64,000 nucleotides of DNA, taken from positions 248,001 through 312,000 of the forward strand of contig JANNPX010000019.1 in assembly GCA_031400455.1 (NCBI GenBank), read 5' to 3'. Position 1 is the stretch's first letter. Each line of letters begins with the position of its first letter. The stretch is from JANXYW01 sp031400455. Lineage in GTDB: Bacteria > Chloroflexota > Dehalococcoidia > DSTF01 > JACRBR01. The notes beneath the pieces were generated by a model. It saw nothing but the letters and a program-made list of their open reading frames with translations, was not told where the DNA came from and did not search any database. Made by a program: the position numbers and the translations under genes. This document shows positions 31,629 to 41,072 of the stretch, one piece after another.

Positions 31629-33152
31629 ATGAACGACGAGAGCCGCCTCCAACTCGATCGCTACCTCCAGGTGGTTCAGCGCCGCAAATTCGTGCTCATC
31701 ATTCCAGTGATCCTTGCGGTCGCAGGAGCGGCGCTGTTGAGCTTCCTCTCGCCGGACGTGTACACGGCCTCGGCCACCACTCGCATCGACCTAAGCTCGC
31801 TGAACGCCAGCGTGCAGGACACGGGCCCGGCCGACCGCTATATCGCAACGTACACGGAGATCGTCAAGGCGAGCGGCTTTCTGGATCGCGCGATTGGTGA
31901 CGTACCCCTCGAAAGTGGCGACGGCAAGCCGCTGACGACGAACGCGCTCAAGAAGCGCGTCACGACCAACCGAGTGGCAGGTACCGAGCTCGTGAAGATC
32001 ACCGCGAGGGCAGAGACGGCCACGGAGGCCGTAGCCATCGCGAACAAGCTCGCGAGTCTGCTCAGTGACCCCAAGTTCGTCAAAGACTTCATCCCGGATA
32101 CGGCTGACAAGCTGAGCGACGACATCGACGCCGCGCAACTTCGCGTAATCGACGCGGACGCGGTTCTAAACAACCTCAAGCGTGCGGGCGGTGGCAGCCA
32201 GTCGCAGATCGATGATCAGCAGAAGCTTGTCGATTCCGAGCGATTGACGCTGGATAGCCTTCGGCGCCAGCAGACGGACGCGCTCCTTCAGCAGGCGAAG
32301 GCGGCGTCGGCTTTCAAGGTGGTCGAGCTTGCGCCCACCCCGGAGAAGCGCACCAGCCCGCGTTGGGATTTCAACATAGCCGCTGGCCTGCTGGCTGGGC
32401 TATTCGCCGGTATCGCGCTCGGCCTGGTGCTGGAGTATGTCGACCCGACACTGCGCGGCGTGGGCGACCTCGCTGGCGCAACATCGCTGCCAGTGCTGGC
32501 CTCGATCCCGTATGGCATCCGGTGGACGTATCCGCCGCCGCCCGTGTCGCCCGACTACCGGCTGCTCGCGACGAAGCTGCAGACGGCGCTGCAGGGCAAG
32601 CATCACAAGAGCGTATTGTTCACCAGCTCGCGCCCTGAAGAGGGCTGCACGACGGTCGCGACGTACGCAGCGATGGCGCTGGCCCAGGCTGGCTTGCGGG
32701 TGCTGTTGCTCGATGCGAACCTCAACCGTCCGGATCTGCACCGGCTCTTCAACCTCCCGCTCTCGCCCGGATTGTACGACTACGTCGCCTCCAACGGCGC
32801 GCGCGCCGCGCGCCCGCGACCGGAGGGCGACGGGAGCCATGCATCGCCAGTGCCGCGTCTCCATGTGCTGACCGCCGGTACGAAGATGAACGACCCGTCC
32901 GAGCTGCTCGCGTCTTCCGAGATGCGTGGTTTCCTGGATCACCTGGAGACGGAGTGGGATGCGATCATCATCGATGGCTCCGCCATGCAGAGCTCTGCTG
33001 GATCCGCCGTCATGGCGCCCGTCGTTGACGGCGTTGTGTTCGTCGCGGCCGAGGGCCAGGCGAGCAGCCGGAGCGTCGAGGACACCGTCAAGGAGCTCAC
33101 GAGTCTAGGCGCGAACGCTCTCGGTCTCGTCTACTGTAAAGCGACGGAGTGA
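31629..33152 (+). CDS. Wzz/BY-kinase-like chain-length protein with atypical Walker A
   Basis: A 507-aa protein joining a Wzz domain (N-terminal membrane helix near 20-40, periplasm-side coiled coil 120-215, second helix near 250) to a CpsD/BY-kinase-like ATPase (about 310-507). The P-loop reads SSRPEEGCTT where BY-kinases have a GKST/GKT lysine; Cys takes its place. Walker A' is LLLDANLNRPDLH. The C-terminal tyrosine cluster is absent. It probably sets polymer length without kinase activity. Its stop overlaps the flippase start by four bases. Confidence 0.82.
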   Translation: MNDESRLQLDRYLQVVQRRKFVLIIPVILAVAGAALLSFLSPDVYTASATTRIDLSSLNASVQDTGPADRYIATYTEIVKASGFLDRAIGDVPLESGDGKPLTTNALKKRVTTNRVAGTELVKITARAETATEAVAIANKLASLLSDPKFVKDFIPDTADKLSDDIDAAQLRVIDADAVLNNLKRAGGGSQSQIDDQQKLVDSERLTLDSLRRQQTDALLQQAKAASAFKVVELAPTPEKRTSPRWDFNIAAGLLAGLFAGIALGLVLEYVDPTLRGVGDLAGATSLPVLASIPYGIRWTYPPPPVSPDYRLLATKLQTALQGKHHKSVLFTSSRPEEGCTTVATYAAMALAQAGLRVLLLDANLNRPDLHRLFNLPLSPGLYDYVASNGARAARPRPEGDGSHASPVPRLHVLTAGTKMNDPSELLASSEMRGFLDHLETEWDAIIIDGSAMQSSAGSAVMAPVVDGVVFVAAEGQASSRSVEDTVKELTSLGANALGLVYCKATE

Positions 33153-34636
33153 CCGTGGCCGACAGGGAGACTCCGCAGGTTACGGACGCGCGAAGTATCG
33201 CCCGTAACAGCGCCATCCAGCTTGGCGGACGCGGCATCACGATGGTCGCGTCACTGGCGACGATTGCGCTTGTTGCCCGCTACCTGGGACCGCACAAGTA
33301 CGGTCAGTACCAGTTGATCATCGCCATGCTGTTGTTGGTGAACGTCAGCGACTTCGGCATCGCCACCGTCGCGGTGCGGCACCTGTCGGTTGGGCGCCGC
33401 TCAGCAGACCACATCATCAGCAACGTGCTCACGTTGCGTCTCGCCCTCGGCATTGCAGCAGCGGCGATCGCCATCGGATTGTCGTTCGCGATGCAGTACG
33501 ACGCAGAGGTGAAGTGGGCGATGGCGGTTGCGTCGCTCTCCTTCCTGCTGATGATCTTCAGTGGGTCGTTCAACGCCGCCTTCGTTGCGCATCTGCGCAT
33601 GGAGTTCGCTGTGGCGGGAAACATCGCTCAGGCGGTTGTGCTCCTCGCCGGGGTCACCACGGTGGTGTTGACCGAAGGCGGCCTTGTGCGACTTCTCATC
33701 GCGTATGACGCGGCGATCCTGGCGAACAGTCTCGTGTGTCTGTACTTCGCCCGCCGCTTCGTGAATCCGAAGTTCTCGTTTGACCAGGTGTACAGCCGCG
33801 AACTGATGCGAGACGCCGTGCCGATCATGATCGCCGGCCTGCTGATCAACGCTTACGACCGTGTTGACGTGCTGATGCTCAAGCTGTTCACCGACAGTCC
33901 GTCGGTCGGGTATTACGGGTTCGCCTATCGGCTGATCGATCTGGCGGCGCCGTTGAGCTTCATCTTCGTCAATTCGGTCTACCCCCTCCTGTCGACTCAT
34001 CACGCAAACGGCGAAATGGGTGAATTCAAGAAGCTCTACCAGCGGGCGCACGACTTCCTGTCGCTGGCCGGGGTCAGCATCTCGACGGGCGTCATTCTGT
34101 TCGCCCCGGAAATCGTGAGATTCATTGGCGGCAATGAGTACTACGCCGCCGTGACGAGCCTGCGAGTGTTGGCGCTTGCGTTCGCGCTGATCTGGCTGTC
34201 CAACCTCGTCAACTACAGCCTGATCGCCGTCGGTAAGCAGGGCATGCTGCTTTGGATCGCTTGTATCGGTCTCGCGGTGAACGTGTCCGTGAACCTGGTG
34301 ATGATCCCGATCTACGGCAAGGAAGGCGCTGCGGCGACGACTGCGCTCACCGAGCTGACGATTCTGGTGGGCGGGTTAGTGGTGCTGGGCCGTTATATGG
34401 GCGAGCGCCCGTCGTTTTGGGTAGCAGGGAGGCTTCTGCCGGTGGCAGGAGTCACGGCCGTCGTGGCGTATGCGTTGCCGCTTCCCTGGATCGCCGAGAT
34501 GGCGGTGTTTGCCATGCTGTTCGGTGCCGGAGTGGCGGCGGTACGGGTAGCATCGCCGCACGACATTCGAGCAATGCTGCGGCGAGGATCAAGCGAGCCC
34601 GCGCCCGTATCGAAGGCAGCTGAAGCCGGGACGTAA
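33149..34636 (+). CDS. Polysaccharide flippase (Wzx/MATE-like)
   Basis: A 495-aa protein with about 14 hydrophobic helices from residue 20 to 480, of the polysaccharide biosynthesis/oligosaccharide flippase family (N-terminal ARNSAIQLGGRGITM, ARYLGPHKYGQYQ). It would flip lipid-linked repeat units across the membrane. Start GTG 33149 overlaps the preceding stop (GTGA). It ends about 50 bases before the aminotransferase gene. Confidence 0.88.
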   Translation: MTVADRETPQVTDARSIARNSAIQLGGRGITMVASLATIALVARYLGPHKYGQYQLIIAMLLLVNVSDFGIATVAVRHLSVGRRSADHIISNVLTLRLALGIAAAAIAIGLSFAMQYDAEVKWAMAVASLSFLLMIFSGSFNAAFVAHLRMEFAVAGNIAQAVVLLAGVTTVVLTEGGLVRLLIAYDAAILANSLVCLYFARRFVNPKFSFDQVYSRELMRDAVPIMIAGLLINAYDRVDVLMLKLFTDSPSVGYYGFAYRLIDLAAPLSFIFVNSVYPLLSTHHANGEMGEFKKLYQRAHDFLSLAGVSISTGVILFAPEIVRFIGGNEYYAAVTSLRVLALAFALIWLSNLVNYSLIAVGKQGMLLWIACIGLAVNVSVNLVMIPIYGKEGAAATTALTELTILVGGLVVLGRYMGERPSFWVAGRLLPVAGVTAVVAYALPLPWIAEMAVFAMLFGAGVAAVRVASPHDIRAMLRRGSSEPAPVSKAAEAGT

Positions 34637-34686
34637 AGACGACGACAATCGCTACCGAGCGGATGTGAAGGCAGAAGGAGTGTTTG

Positions 34687-35832
34687 ATGATCCCGGTATT
34701 CCGGCCATCGCTGGACGAAGAAGAGTGGCAGGCGCTGCGCGAGCCGATGATGAACGGCTGGGTGACCATCGGTCCGAAGGTCAAGGAGTTCGAAGAACGC
34801 TTCGCTGAGTACGTGGAAGCGCCGCACGCGGTCGCGCTGAACTCCGGCACGGCGGCGATCCACGAAGCGTTGCGCGCCATGAACGTCGAGGGTGGCGAGG
34901 TCATCACCACGTCGATGACGTTCATCTCGACGAACCACTGCATTCTCTACGAGAACGCCACGCCGGTGTTCGCCGACATCGAAGAAGACACGCTGAATAT
35001 CGATCCCGATTCGATCGAGAAGCTGATCACGCCGAACACCAAGGCGATCATCGTCGTGCACTATGGCGGACACGCGTGTGACATGGATCGCATTATTGCC
35101 ATGGCGCGGCCGCGCGGCATCAAGGTCATCGAGGACGCCGCGCACGCGGCGGGCACGCTGTACAAGGGCCGCAAGGTCGGATCGCTCAGCGATGCCACGG
35201 CCTTCAGCTTTCACGCCGTGAAAAACATGACGACTGGCGACGGTGGCATGGTCACCTTCGCCGACGACGAGATCGATGCCCGCATGCGGCAACTCCGCTG
35301 GATGGGGCTCTCTGGCGACACCTGGGCTCGATCCTCCGGAGCGGCGGGCACCAAGTACAGTTGGTACTACGAGGCGGAAGAAGTCGGCTTCAAGTACTAC
35401 ATGAACGACCTCGCCGCCGCGATTGGCCTCGTGCAACTAAAGAAGCTTGACCGGATGAACGCGCGCCGGCGCGAACTGACGCAGTACTACAACCGGCTGT
35501 TCGCCGATGTCGAGCAAGTGCGTGGTCCCGTCGAGCACGAATACACGCGCAGTTCCAACCACAACTACGTCGTGAAGGTGCCGGACCGCGACAACCTGAT
35601 CCAGTACCTGCGCGATCACGGCGTCTCATCCAGCGTGCACTACACACCGAACCACGTGTACAAGATGTACAAGAAGTACGAAGCGCACGTTCCCGTGACG
35701 GAGCGCGTCGCGAAGGAGATCGTGACGCTGCCGCTGTTCCCGGACATGACGGACGCGCAGTGCGAGCAGGTCGTCGAGACCGTGCGCGGCTTCTACGCCA
35801 GCAAGAACGCTACCGTCGCTGCCACTGCGTAA
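34687..35832 (+). CDS. DegT/DnrJ/EryC1/StrS sugar aminotransferase
   Basis: A 381-aa PLP enzyme that aminates a nucleotide-linked keto-sugar. IPVFRPSLDEEEW at the start, ALNSGTAAIHEAL substrate-binding loop, IEDAAHAAGT with the PLP-binding Asp, and SFHAVKNMTTGDGGM with the Schiff-base Lys. GGAG lies six bases before ATG 34687. Followed by a cupin sugar-epimerase gene, so a nucleotide-amino-sugar is probably made for the polysaccharide. Confidence 0.92.
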   Translation: MIPVFRPSLDEEEWQALREPMMNGWVTIGPKVKEFEERFAEYVEAPHAVALNSGTAAIHEALRAMNVEGGEVITTSMTFISTNHCILYENATPVFADIEEDTLNIDPDSIEKLITPNTKAIIVVHYGGHACDMDRIIAMARPRGIKVIEDAAHAAGTLYKGRKVGSLSDATAFSFHAVKNMTTGDGGMVTFADDEIDARMRQLRWMGLSGDTWARSSGAAGTKYSWYYEAEEVGFKYYMNDLAAAIGLVQLKKLDRMNARRRELTQYYNRLFADVEQVRGPVEHEYTRSSNHNYVVKVPDRDNLIQYLRDHGVSSSVHYTPNHVYKMYKKYEAHVPVTERVAKEIVTLPLFPDMTDAQCEQVVETVRGFYASKNATVAATA

Positions 35833-35867
35833 GGATCGGCTGACCATCCGCGAAGGAGCAAGCTCAC

Positions 35868-36332
35868 ATGACGACCGAAACCAAGCAGATCAACACGGTG
35901 GACGATTGCGCGCTTTCCATCCCGCGGCTGTTCGACGACGATCGCGCCCGGCGCGCCTGCGACGTCTTCGGCTTCGCTCCCGATGGTAGCGTCGAGATGG
36001 CAGGCGACGTCAATGTCGTCTGGGCCTATCCCGGCCGCACGGTGGCGTGGCATCGCCACAAGCACCAGACCGATCACTGGTTCGTCATCAAGGGCTTCCT
36101 GAAGGTCGGGCTGATGGACGATGACCGCAAGGTCCGCTGGGTGTACCTCGGCGAGAACGACCGCAAGCTGCTGAGCATCCCGCCTGGCGTCTGGCACGGC
36201 TACACGGTGCTGGGCGAGACCGAGATGGTGAAGATCTACTACATCACGTCGAAGTACGACCCGGCGAACCCCGACGAAGAACGCATGACCATCGAAGAGG
36301 GCGGCGTCGACTGGGCCGTGCAGATCAAGTAG
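35868..36332 (+). CDS. Cupin sugar epimerase/isomerase (RmlC/FdtA-like)
   Basis: A 154-aa single-cupin protein. TVAWHRHKHQTDHWFVIKGFLKVGL and IPPGVWHGYTVLG carry the histidines of the RmlC/WxcM-type cupins. These catalyse 3,5-epimerisation or 3,4-ketoisomerisation of dTDP-keto-sugars. ATG 35868 has AAGGAGC ten bases before. Between the aminotransferase and a GT2 gene, it fits the same nucleotide-sugar pathway. Confidence 0.8.
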   Translation: MTTETKQINTVDDCALSIPRLFDDDRARRACDVFGFAPDGSVEMAGDVNVVWAYPGRTVAWHRHKHQTDHWFVIKGFLKVGLMDDDRKVRWVYLGENDRKLLSIPPGVWHGYTVLGETEMVKIYYITSKYDPANPDEERMTIEEGGVDWAVQIK

Positions 36333-36351
36333 CGGCGGCAAGCGCGGACCG

Positions 36352-37344
36352 ATGCTTCGCCCAAGTACGAAAGAACAACAGATGCCGGATCCCAAAGTCA
36401 CGATCACGACGCTGAGCTGGAACCGCAAAGTGCACACGCTCGAGTGGCTCGAATCGCTGTCGCGCCTCGAATACCCGAACTACGACGTGCTGGTCGTCGA
36501 CAACGGTTCGACCGACGGCTCGGTGGACGCGATCCGCTCGAAGTTTCCGGCGGCGAAGGTCGTTGAAAACGGCGAGAACTTGGGCTACGCGCGAGGCTTC
36601 AACGTCGCGATGACGCACGCCTTCGCGGACGGTGCCGACTGGGTGCTGATCATGAACAACGATGCCGTCATCGACCCCGAGGCCGTGCGCGCGCTGGTCG
36701 ACGTGGGCGAGCGCGACGCGAGCGTCGGCTTCGTCTCCGGCAAAGTGTTCCACTACTGGCGTCCGGAGGAGATCCAGACGATCGGCACAACGACGCATCG
36801 CTTTCTGGTTGCAGGTCCTCAGATCGGATCGGGCGAACTCGACCACGGCCAGTACGACGAGATCGTCGAACGCGAACTGACCGACGACGTGTTCCTGCTT
36901 GTTCGCAGCACCGTCTTCTCGAAGCTGGGCGGCTACGACGAAGACTTCGCGTATTACGGCCATGAAAACGTCGACTGGTGCCTGCGGATCCGTGACGCTG
37001 GCTTCAAGATCATGTACGCACCGGCGGCCAAGCTGTGGCACAAAGGCCGCACGGGCGGCGCCTGGACTGCCTTCTACCTGTTCCATCAAACGCGGAACGA
37101 CTACGTGCTGGTCGCCAAGCACCTCTTGCGGCCCAAGGCGTTCGTGTCTGCCGCGTTGATGGCGCTGTGGTATCAACCCAAATGGATGCTCCTGCGCGTC
37201 CGGCCGACGAAGTTTTCGCAGATGAAGGCGTATCTGCGAGGCCAGTTCGAAGGCATGCGCTGGCTCCTGCGCCACCCGAAGAAGCGCAATGCGGTCAGCG
37301 CGGCTGCTCCGGCGCCGGCGAGTGGATCCGCCAACGTGAGCTGA
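36352..37344 (+). CDS. Family 2 glycosyltransferase
   Basis: A 330-aa GT2 enzyme. VTITTLSWNRKVHTLEWLESL and LVVDNGSTDGSVDAI form the nucleotide-binding half, NLGYARGFNVAM and MNNDAV (the DxD-equivalent) follow, and GHENVDWCLRIRDAG is the catalytic-base region of rhamnosyltransferase-like members. A membrane-associating C-terminus follows. ATG 36352 or ATG 36382 could start it; neither has a strong ribosome-binding site. Confidence 0.88.
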   Translation: MLRPSTKEQQMPDPKVTITTLSWNRKVHTLEWLESLSRLEYPNYDVLVVDNGSTDGSVDAIRSKFPAAKVVENGENLGYARGFNVAMTHAFADGADWVLIMNNDAVIDPEAVRALVDVGERDASVGFVSGKVFHYWRPEEIQTIGTTTHRFLVAGPQIGSGELDHGQYDEIVERELTDDVFLLVRSTVFSKLGGYDEDFAYYGHENVDWCLRIRDAGFKIMYAPAAKLWHKGRTGGAWTAFYLFHQTRNDYVLVAKHLLRPKAFVSAALMALWYQPKWMLLRVRPTKFSQMKAYLRGQFEGMRWLLRHPKKRNAVSAAAPAPASGSANVS

Positions 37345-37359
37345 CGCCCGCGGGCATCG

Positions 37360-38775
37360 GTGAAAGCGAGTATGGTAGTACTGGCGTCCTCCCCCGCATC
37401 CGCCCCTTCCGCGCCCTCCGGCAGTTGGCTCCGGCGACGGAACGACATCTGGCTCGCCGTGGCGCTTGGCGGCCTCGTCGCTCTGCTGATGCTGGCGCTT
37501 CCGATGAAGGCCGCGCTCGCGTCGTCGGTGATCGGTGCGTTCATCATCGTCGCTCTGGTCGATACGCGCGCCGCGCTGTTCGCGGTGGTGTTCGTGCGCG
37601 CATCGATCGACATCACCGCAACGCTGCCGCTCATCTCTGCGTCCGGAAGCTCGAACGTCAACGCGGCGGCCATGATGAGTTTCCTCGTCATCGGGCTCGG
37701 CTTCGCCCACATGGCGCTGAACCGCATCGACATCTGGCGGATCCCGCTGGTCAAGCCGTTCGCAATCTTCACTGCGGTCGCGCTGCTCGGCATTGTCCTG
37801 GCGCCGGACAAAAACCGGGCACTGCAAGACTGGCTGCGCATCGGCGGTGTGCTGGTGCTGTACATCCTGGTCGTCGATCTCCTCCGAACGGCGCAGGACG
37901 TCCGATGGATGCTGCGAGTAATGCTCCTTTCGTCCGTCCTCCCGCTCGCGCTTGGCGTCTATCAATACTTCACCGACGGCGGGAACCACGAGACGGAGGG
38001 CCTGAACCGCATCGAAGGCACGTTCGTCCATCCATCGCCGTACGCGACATATCTCGTGCAGCTCATTCCCCTCGCGCTGGTGTACTTCTTGCACACGCGC
38101 TCCCGGCTCGGACGCGTGGTGGTTGGCGCGTTGATACCGGCGATGATCTTCAGCGTGTACGCCACGCAGACTCGCGCTGCGTGGATCGGACTCGTAGCCG
38201 TGGTGATGGTGTTCATGGCGGCGCGTGCGCGCTGGACACTGATCTTCGTGCCGATCGTGGCGGCGGCGATGTTCTTCGCGGTGCCGAGCGTCCAGGCGCG
38301 CTTCAACGAAGCAACGAGCAGTACTGGTTCGGTATTCTGGCGGCAGCAGCAATGGCAACGCGCCATCGAGACCGCATCGCCGCCGCAGTTGATCACCGTC
38401 GGCGCCGGACTGAGCTCCGTCGACGTCAGGCTCGGAAACCTTACCCACAACGAATACGTACGCCTGCTCGTCGAGACGGGGGTGATCGGCCTGGTCGTCA
38501 CACTGATGCTGTACTGGAGGCTATTCCGCATCGCTATGAAGGGCTATCGCGACGCCGCGACGCCCTATCAACGCGATCTGATGCTGGCGTTTCTCATGGC
38601 GTTCGCCTCGCGTGTCGTGATCGCGATGACCGACAACGTCATCGTCTTTCCGGTGCTCGAGTGGTATTTCTGGAGCTTTGCCGCCGTCGTGGTCGTGATG
38701 AGCGGCGCCTATGTGCGGCCCGGAGCCGCCGCGCGTGCGCCGGAACTCGATGCCGCCTCCTCGGCCGCGGCATGA
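37360..38775 (+). CDS. O-antigen ligase/polymerase family protein (Wzy_C)
   Basis: A 471-aa membrane protein with about 12 helices. The Wzy_C domain is at about 225-330 with the RAAWIGLVAVVMV helix and a large outer loop (280-370). It ends in an Ala-rich tail. It would polymerise or ligate the polysaccharide units. GTG 37360 or ATG 37372 is the start. Stop overlaps the next glycosyltransferase start (ATGA). Confidence 0.85.
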   Translation: MKASMVVLASSPASAPSAPSGSWLRRRNDIWLAVALGGLVALLMLALPMKAALASSVIGAFIIVALVDTRAALFAVVFVRASIDITATLPLISASGSSNVNAAAMMSFLVIGLGFAHMALNRIDIWRIPLVKPFAIFTAVALLGIVLAPDKNRALQDWLRIGGVLVLYILVVDLLRTAQDVRWMLRVMLLSSVLPLALGVYQYFTDGGNHETEGLNRIEGTFVHPSPYATYLVQLIPLALVYFLHTRSRLGRVVVGALIPAMIFSVYATQTRAAWIGLVAVVMVFMAARARWTLIFVPIVAAAMFFAVPSVQARFNEATSSTGSVFWRQQQWQRAIETASPPQLITVGAGLSSVDVRLGNLTHNEYVRLLVETGVIGLVVTLMLYWRLFRIAMKGYRDAATPYQRDLMLAFLMAFASRVVIAMTDNVIVFPVLEWYFWSFAAVVVVMSGAYVRPGAAARAPELDAASSAAA

Positions 38776-40022
38776 GGATCTTGCAGGTCAACAAGTTTCA
38801 CTACAATCGCGGCGGCGCGGAGACGGTGTACTTCGGCGTTAGCGATCTGCTACGCAAGCACGGCCACGAAGTGATCCCATTCGCCATGCAGGATCCGCGA
38901 AACGAGCCGACGTCGTACGATCGGTACTTCGTCAGCAACATCGATCTGCGCGAAGAGTCAGGCGGCATCGCCGGCAAGATCGGCGCGGCGGCGCGGATCT
39001 TGTACTCGCGGGAAGCGGAGCAGAGGATCGATCGCCTCATCCGTGACACGAAGCCGGATATCGCGCACCTGCACAACATCTACCACCAGCTCTCACCGTC
39101 GATCCTGCGCGCGCTGAAGCGCCACAGCGTGCCCGTCGTGATGACACTACACGACTACCAGCTGATCTGTCCCGCATATACGCTCTACACCGACGGCTCG
39201 GTATGCGAGCAATGTCGTGGGCATCGGTACTACAACACGGTCCTGCGGTCGTGCGTGAAGGGCTCCCGGCTGAAGAGCGCGATCTGCGCGGTCGAGGCGT
39301 ACTTCCATGCCGCGACAGGCATGTACCGGAACGGCGTCAAGTACTACATCGCCCCGAGCCGTTTTCTGTCCGAGAAGATGGTAGAATTCGGCCTCAACCC
39401 CCGCCAGGTGACGTACGTCCCGAACTTCATCGACGCAGCCCCCATGGCTGTGCAGCCCGTTGTGGGTAGCTACTACCTGTATGCGGGTCGGCTGGAGAAC
39501 GTGAAGGGCGTCGGGACGTTGCTGCGAGCCGTGGCTGCCAGCCCGGCGGCCCGGGCGCACGAGCTTCGGATCGCCGGTGATGGCGAGCAACGGGCGGAAC
39601 TGGAGGCTTACTGCCACCGCGAAGGGCTGGAGAACGTGCGGTTTCTCGGGCACCTCTCGCAGGAGCAGATGGGCCCGCTGCTGGAGGACGCCAGCTTCGT
39701 CGTCGTGCCGTCAGAGTGGTACGAGAACGCACCATTGAGCGTTCTGGAGGCGGCGGCGCGCGGGAAGGCCGTAGTTGTATCGGATCTCGGCGGACTGCCC
39801 GAGCTGGTGAAAGACGGCGAGACCGGCGTCATCTTCAAAGCTGGCGACTCTGGGGCGCTGCGCTTGGCAATCGACGGGCTGCTCGCGGATCCGGAGCGAG
39901 CGTCTGTAATGGGCCGACAAGCTCGGGCGTTTATGCAGGAGGAGTTCGATCCAGAATTGCACTACCGCCGGTTGCTCGCGATTTACGAACGAGCGCTGGC
40001 GCCATCGTCAATAGCCGTCTAA
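38772..40022 (+). CDS. Family 4 glycosyltransferase
   Basis: A 416-aa GT-B enzyme. N-terminal MRILQVNKFHYNRGGAETVY is the usual GT4 acceptor-side start. A cysteine-rich insertion (CPAYTLYTDGSVCEQC, residues about 136-151) is typical of a subgroup. The donor-binding part has YAGRLENVKGVGTLL and PSEWYENAPLSVLEAAARG. Start ATG 38772 overlaps the preceding stop by four bases. Confidence 0.92.
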   Translation: MRILQVNKFHYNRGGAETVYFGVSDLLRKHGHEVIPFAMQDPRNEPTSYDRYFVSNIDLREESGGIAGKIGAAARILYSREAEQRIDRLIRDTKPDIAHLHNIYHQLSPSILRALKRHSVPVVMTLHDYQLICPAYTLYTDGSVCEQCRGHRYYNTVLRSCVKGSRLKSAICAVEAYFHAATGMYRNGVKYYIAPSRFLSEKMVEFGLNPRQVTYVPNFIDAAPMAVQPVVGSYYLYAGRLENVKGVGTLLRAVAASPAARAHELRIAGDGEQRAELEAYCHREGLENVRFLGHLSQEQMGPLLEDASFVVVPSEWYENAPLSVLEAAARGKAVVVSDLGGLPELVKDGETGVIFKAGDSGALRLAIDGLLADPERASVMGRQARAFMQEEFDPELHYRRLLAIYERALAPSSIAV

Positions 40023-40043
40023 TTGGGAAAAGGGAATACGGAC

Positions 40044-41069
40044 ATGAGCAAGCTGATCTGCGTCACGGGTGGAGCCGGGTACATCGGGGTGGAGTTGGTC
40101 AACCAGCTCGTCGCGGGGGGCTTCCGCGTTCGTGTGCTCGATCGGTTCTTCTGGGGCGACAACGGCCTGAGCGAGTTGCCGAATGTCGAGCTGATCTCAC
40201 GAGACGTGCGTGAGCTCCAGGACGGCGACCTCGAGGGTGTGGACGTGGTTTGCCACCTGGCGGGGCTCTCGAACGACCCCACCGCCGATCTCGATCCCAA
40301 TGCAAACTGGCAGATGAACACCGTCGCCACGACCGAGCTCGCCGAGGCGTGCATCCGCATGGGCGTGCGTCGCATTACCTTCGGCTCCAGCGGCTCGATC
40401 TACGACGGCCAGGGCTCCGAGAGGGTGCAGGACGAGGACGCCCCGGTCGAGCCCATCGGCCCGTACTCGACTTCCAAGTACGAGGCGGAGCGCAGCCTGC
40501 TACGCGCCGGCGAGCGCGGCCTCGAAGTCGTACTGTTGCGGCAGGGCACGGTCGGCGGCTTCAGCCGGCGCATGCGTTACGACCTCGTTGTGAACACGTT
40601 CGTGAAGGATGCGCTGCTCAACAAGAAACTTACGCTGCACGACGGCGGCCACATGTGGCGTCCGCTAGTCGATGTGCGCGATGTCGCGACGGCGCACGTG
40701 GTGGTCGCGAGTGCACCCGCCGACAAGGTGGCCGGCAGGCTCTTCAACGTCGTTCAGGACAACTACCAAGTCAAGGATCTCGCGAAGACCGTCGCGGCGG
40801 GCGTCGAGCCCATCGTCGGCCAGATCGAGCTGACGTCGGCCCCCGCGACTGGCCGCAAGCGCGACTATCGCTGCTCGAATGCACGCCTCACCGAAGCGAC
40901 GGGCTGGACGCCTTCGCGCACGCCCACCGACTCCGTCGCCGGCGTCCTGGAGCACATCGGCAAGATCGACGGGCAGGAGATGCTGCACCCGCGTTATTAC
41001 AACCTTCGCTGGATGCAGCTCCTCACGGAGGTCCGCGAGTCGCTCTACCCGTACACGCGGGTGTTCTAG
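40044..41069 (+). CDS. NAD-dependent nucleotide-sugar epimerase/dehydratase (SDR)
   Basis: A 341-aa extended SDR. Rossmann motif CVTGGAGYIG at 5-14; catalytic Ser/Tyr/Lys in FGSSGSIYD and YSTSKYEAE. The C-terminal part resembles UDP-glucose-4-epimerase relatives. It would modify a nucleotide sugar for the polysaccharide. ATG 40044 follows AAAGGGAA. Two bases separate it from the next glycosyltransferase. Confidence 0.9.
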   Translation: MSKLICVTGGAGYIGVELVNQLVAGGFRVRVLDRFFWGDNGLSELPNVELISRDVRELQDGDLEGVDVVCHLAGLSNDPTADLDPNANWQMNTVATTELAEACIRMGVRRITFGSSGSIYDGQGSERVQDEDAPVEPIGPYSTSKYEAERSLLRAGERGLEVVLLRQGTVGGFSRRMRYDLVVNTFVKDALLNKKLTLHDGGHMWRPLVDVRDVATAHVVVASAPADKVAGRLFNVVQDNYQVKDLAKTVAAGVEPIVGQIELTSAPATGRKRDYRCSNARLTEATGWTPSRTPTDSVAGVLEHIGKIDGQEMLHPRYYNLRWMQLLTEVRESLYPYTRVF

Positions 41070-41072
41070 CAG

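Noticed and set aside
36325..38448. 707-codon minus-strand open frame
   Set aside because: Lies opposite a GT2 and an O-antigen ligase gene with full domains; composition (Arg/His/Asp-rich) is that of a high-GC shadow.
37035..38771. In-frame extension upstream of the GT4 glycosyltransferase
   Set aside because: Overlaps two other real genes in another frame; the GT4 domain begins exactly at ATG 38772.
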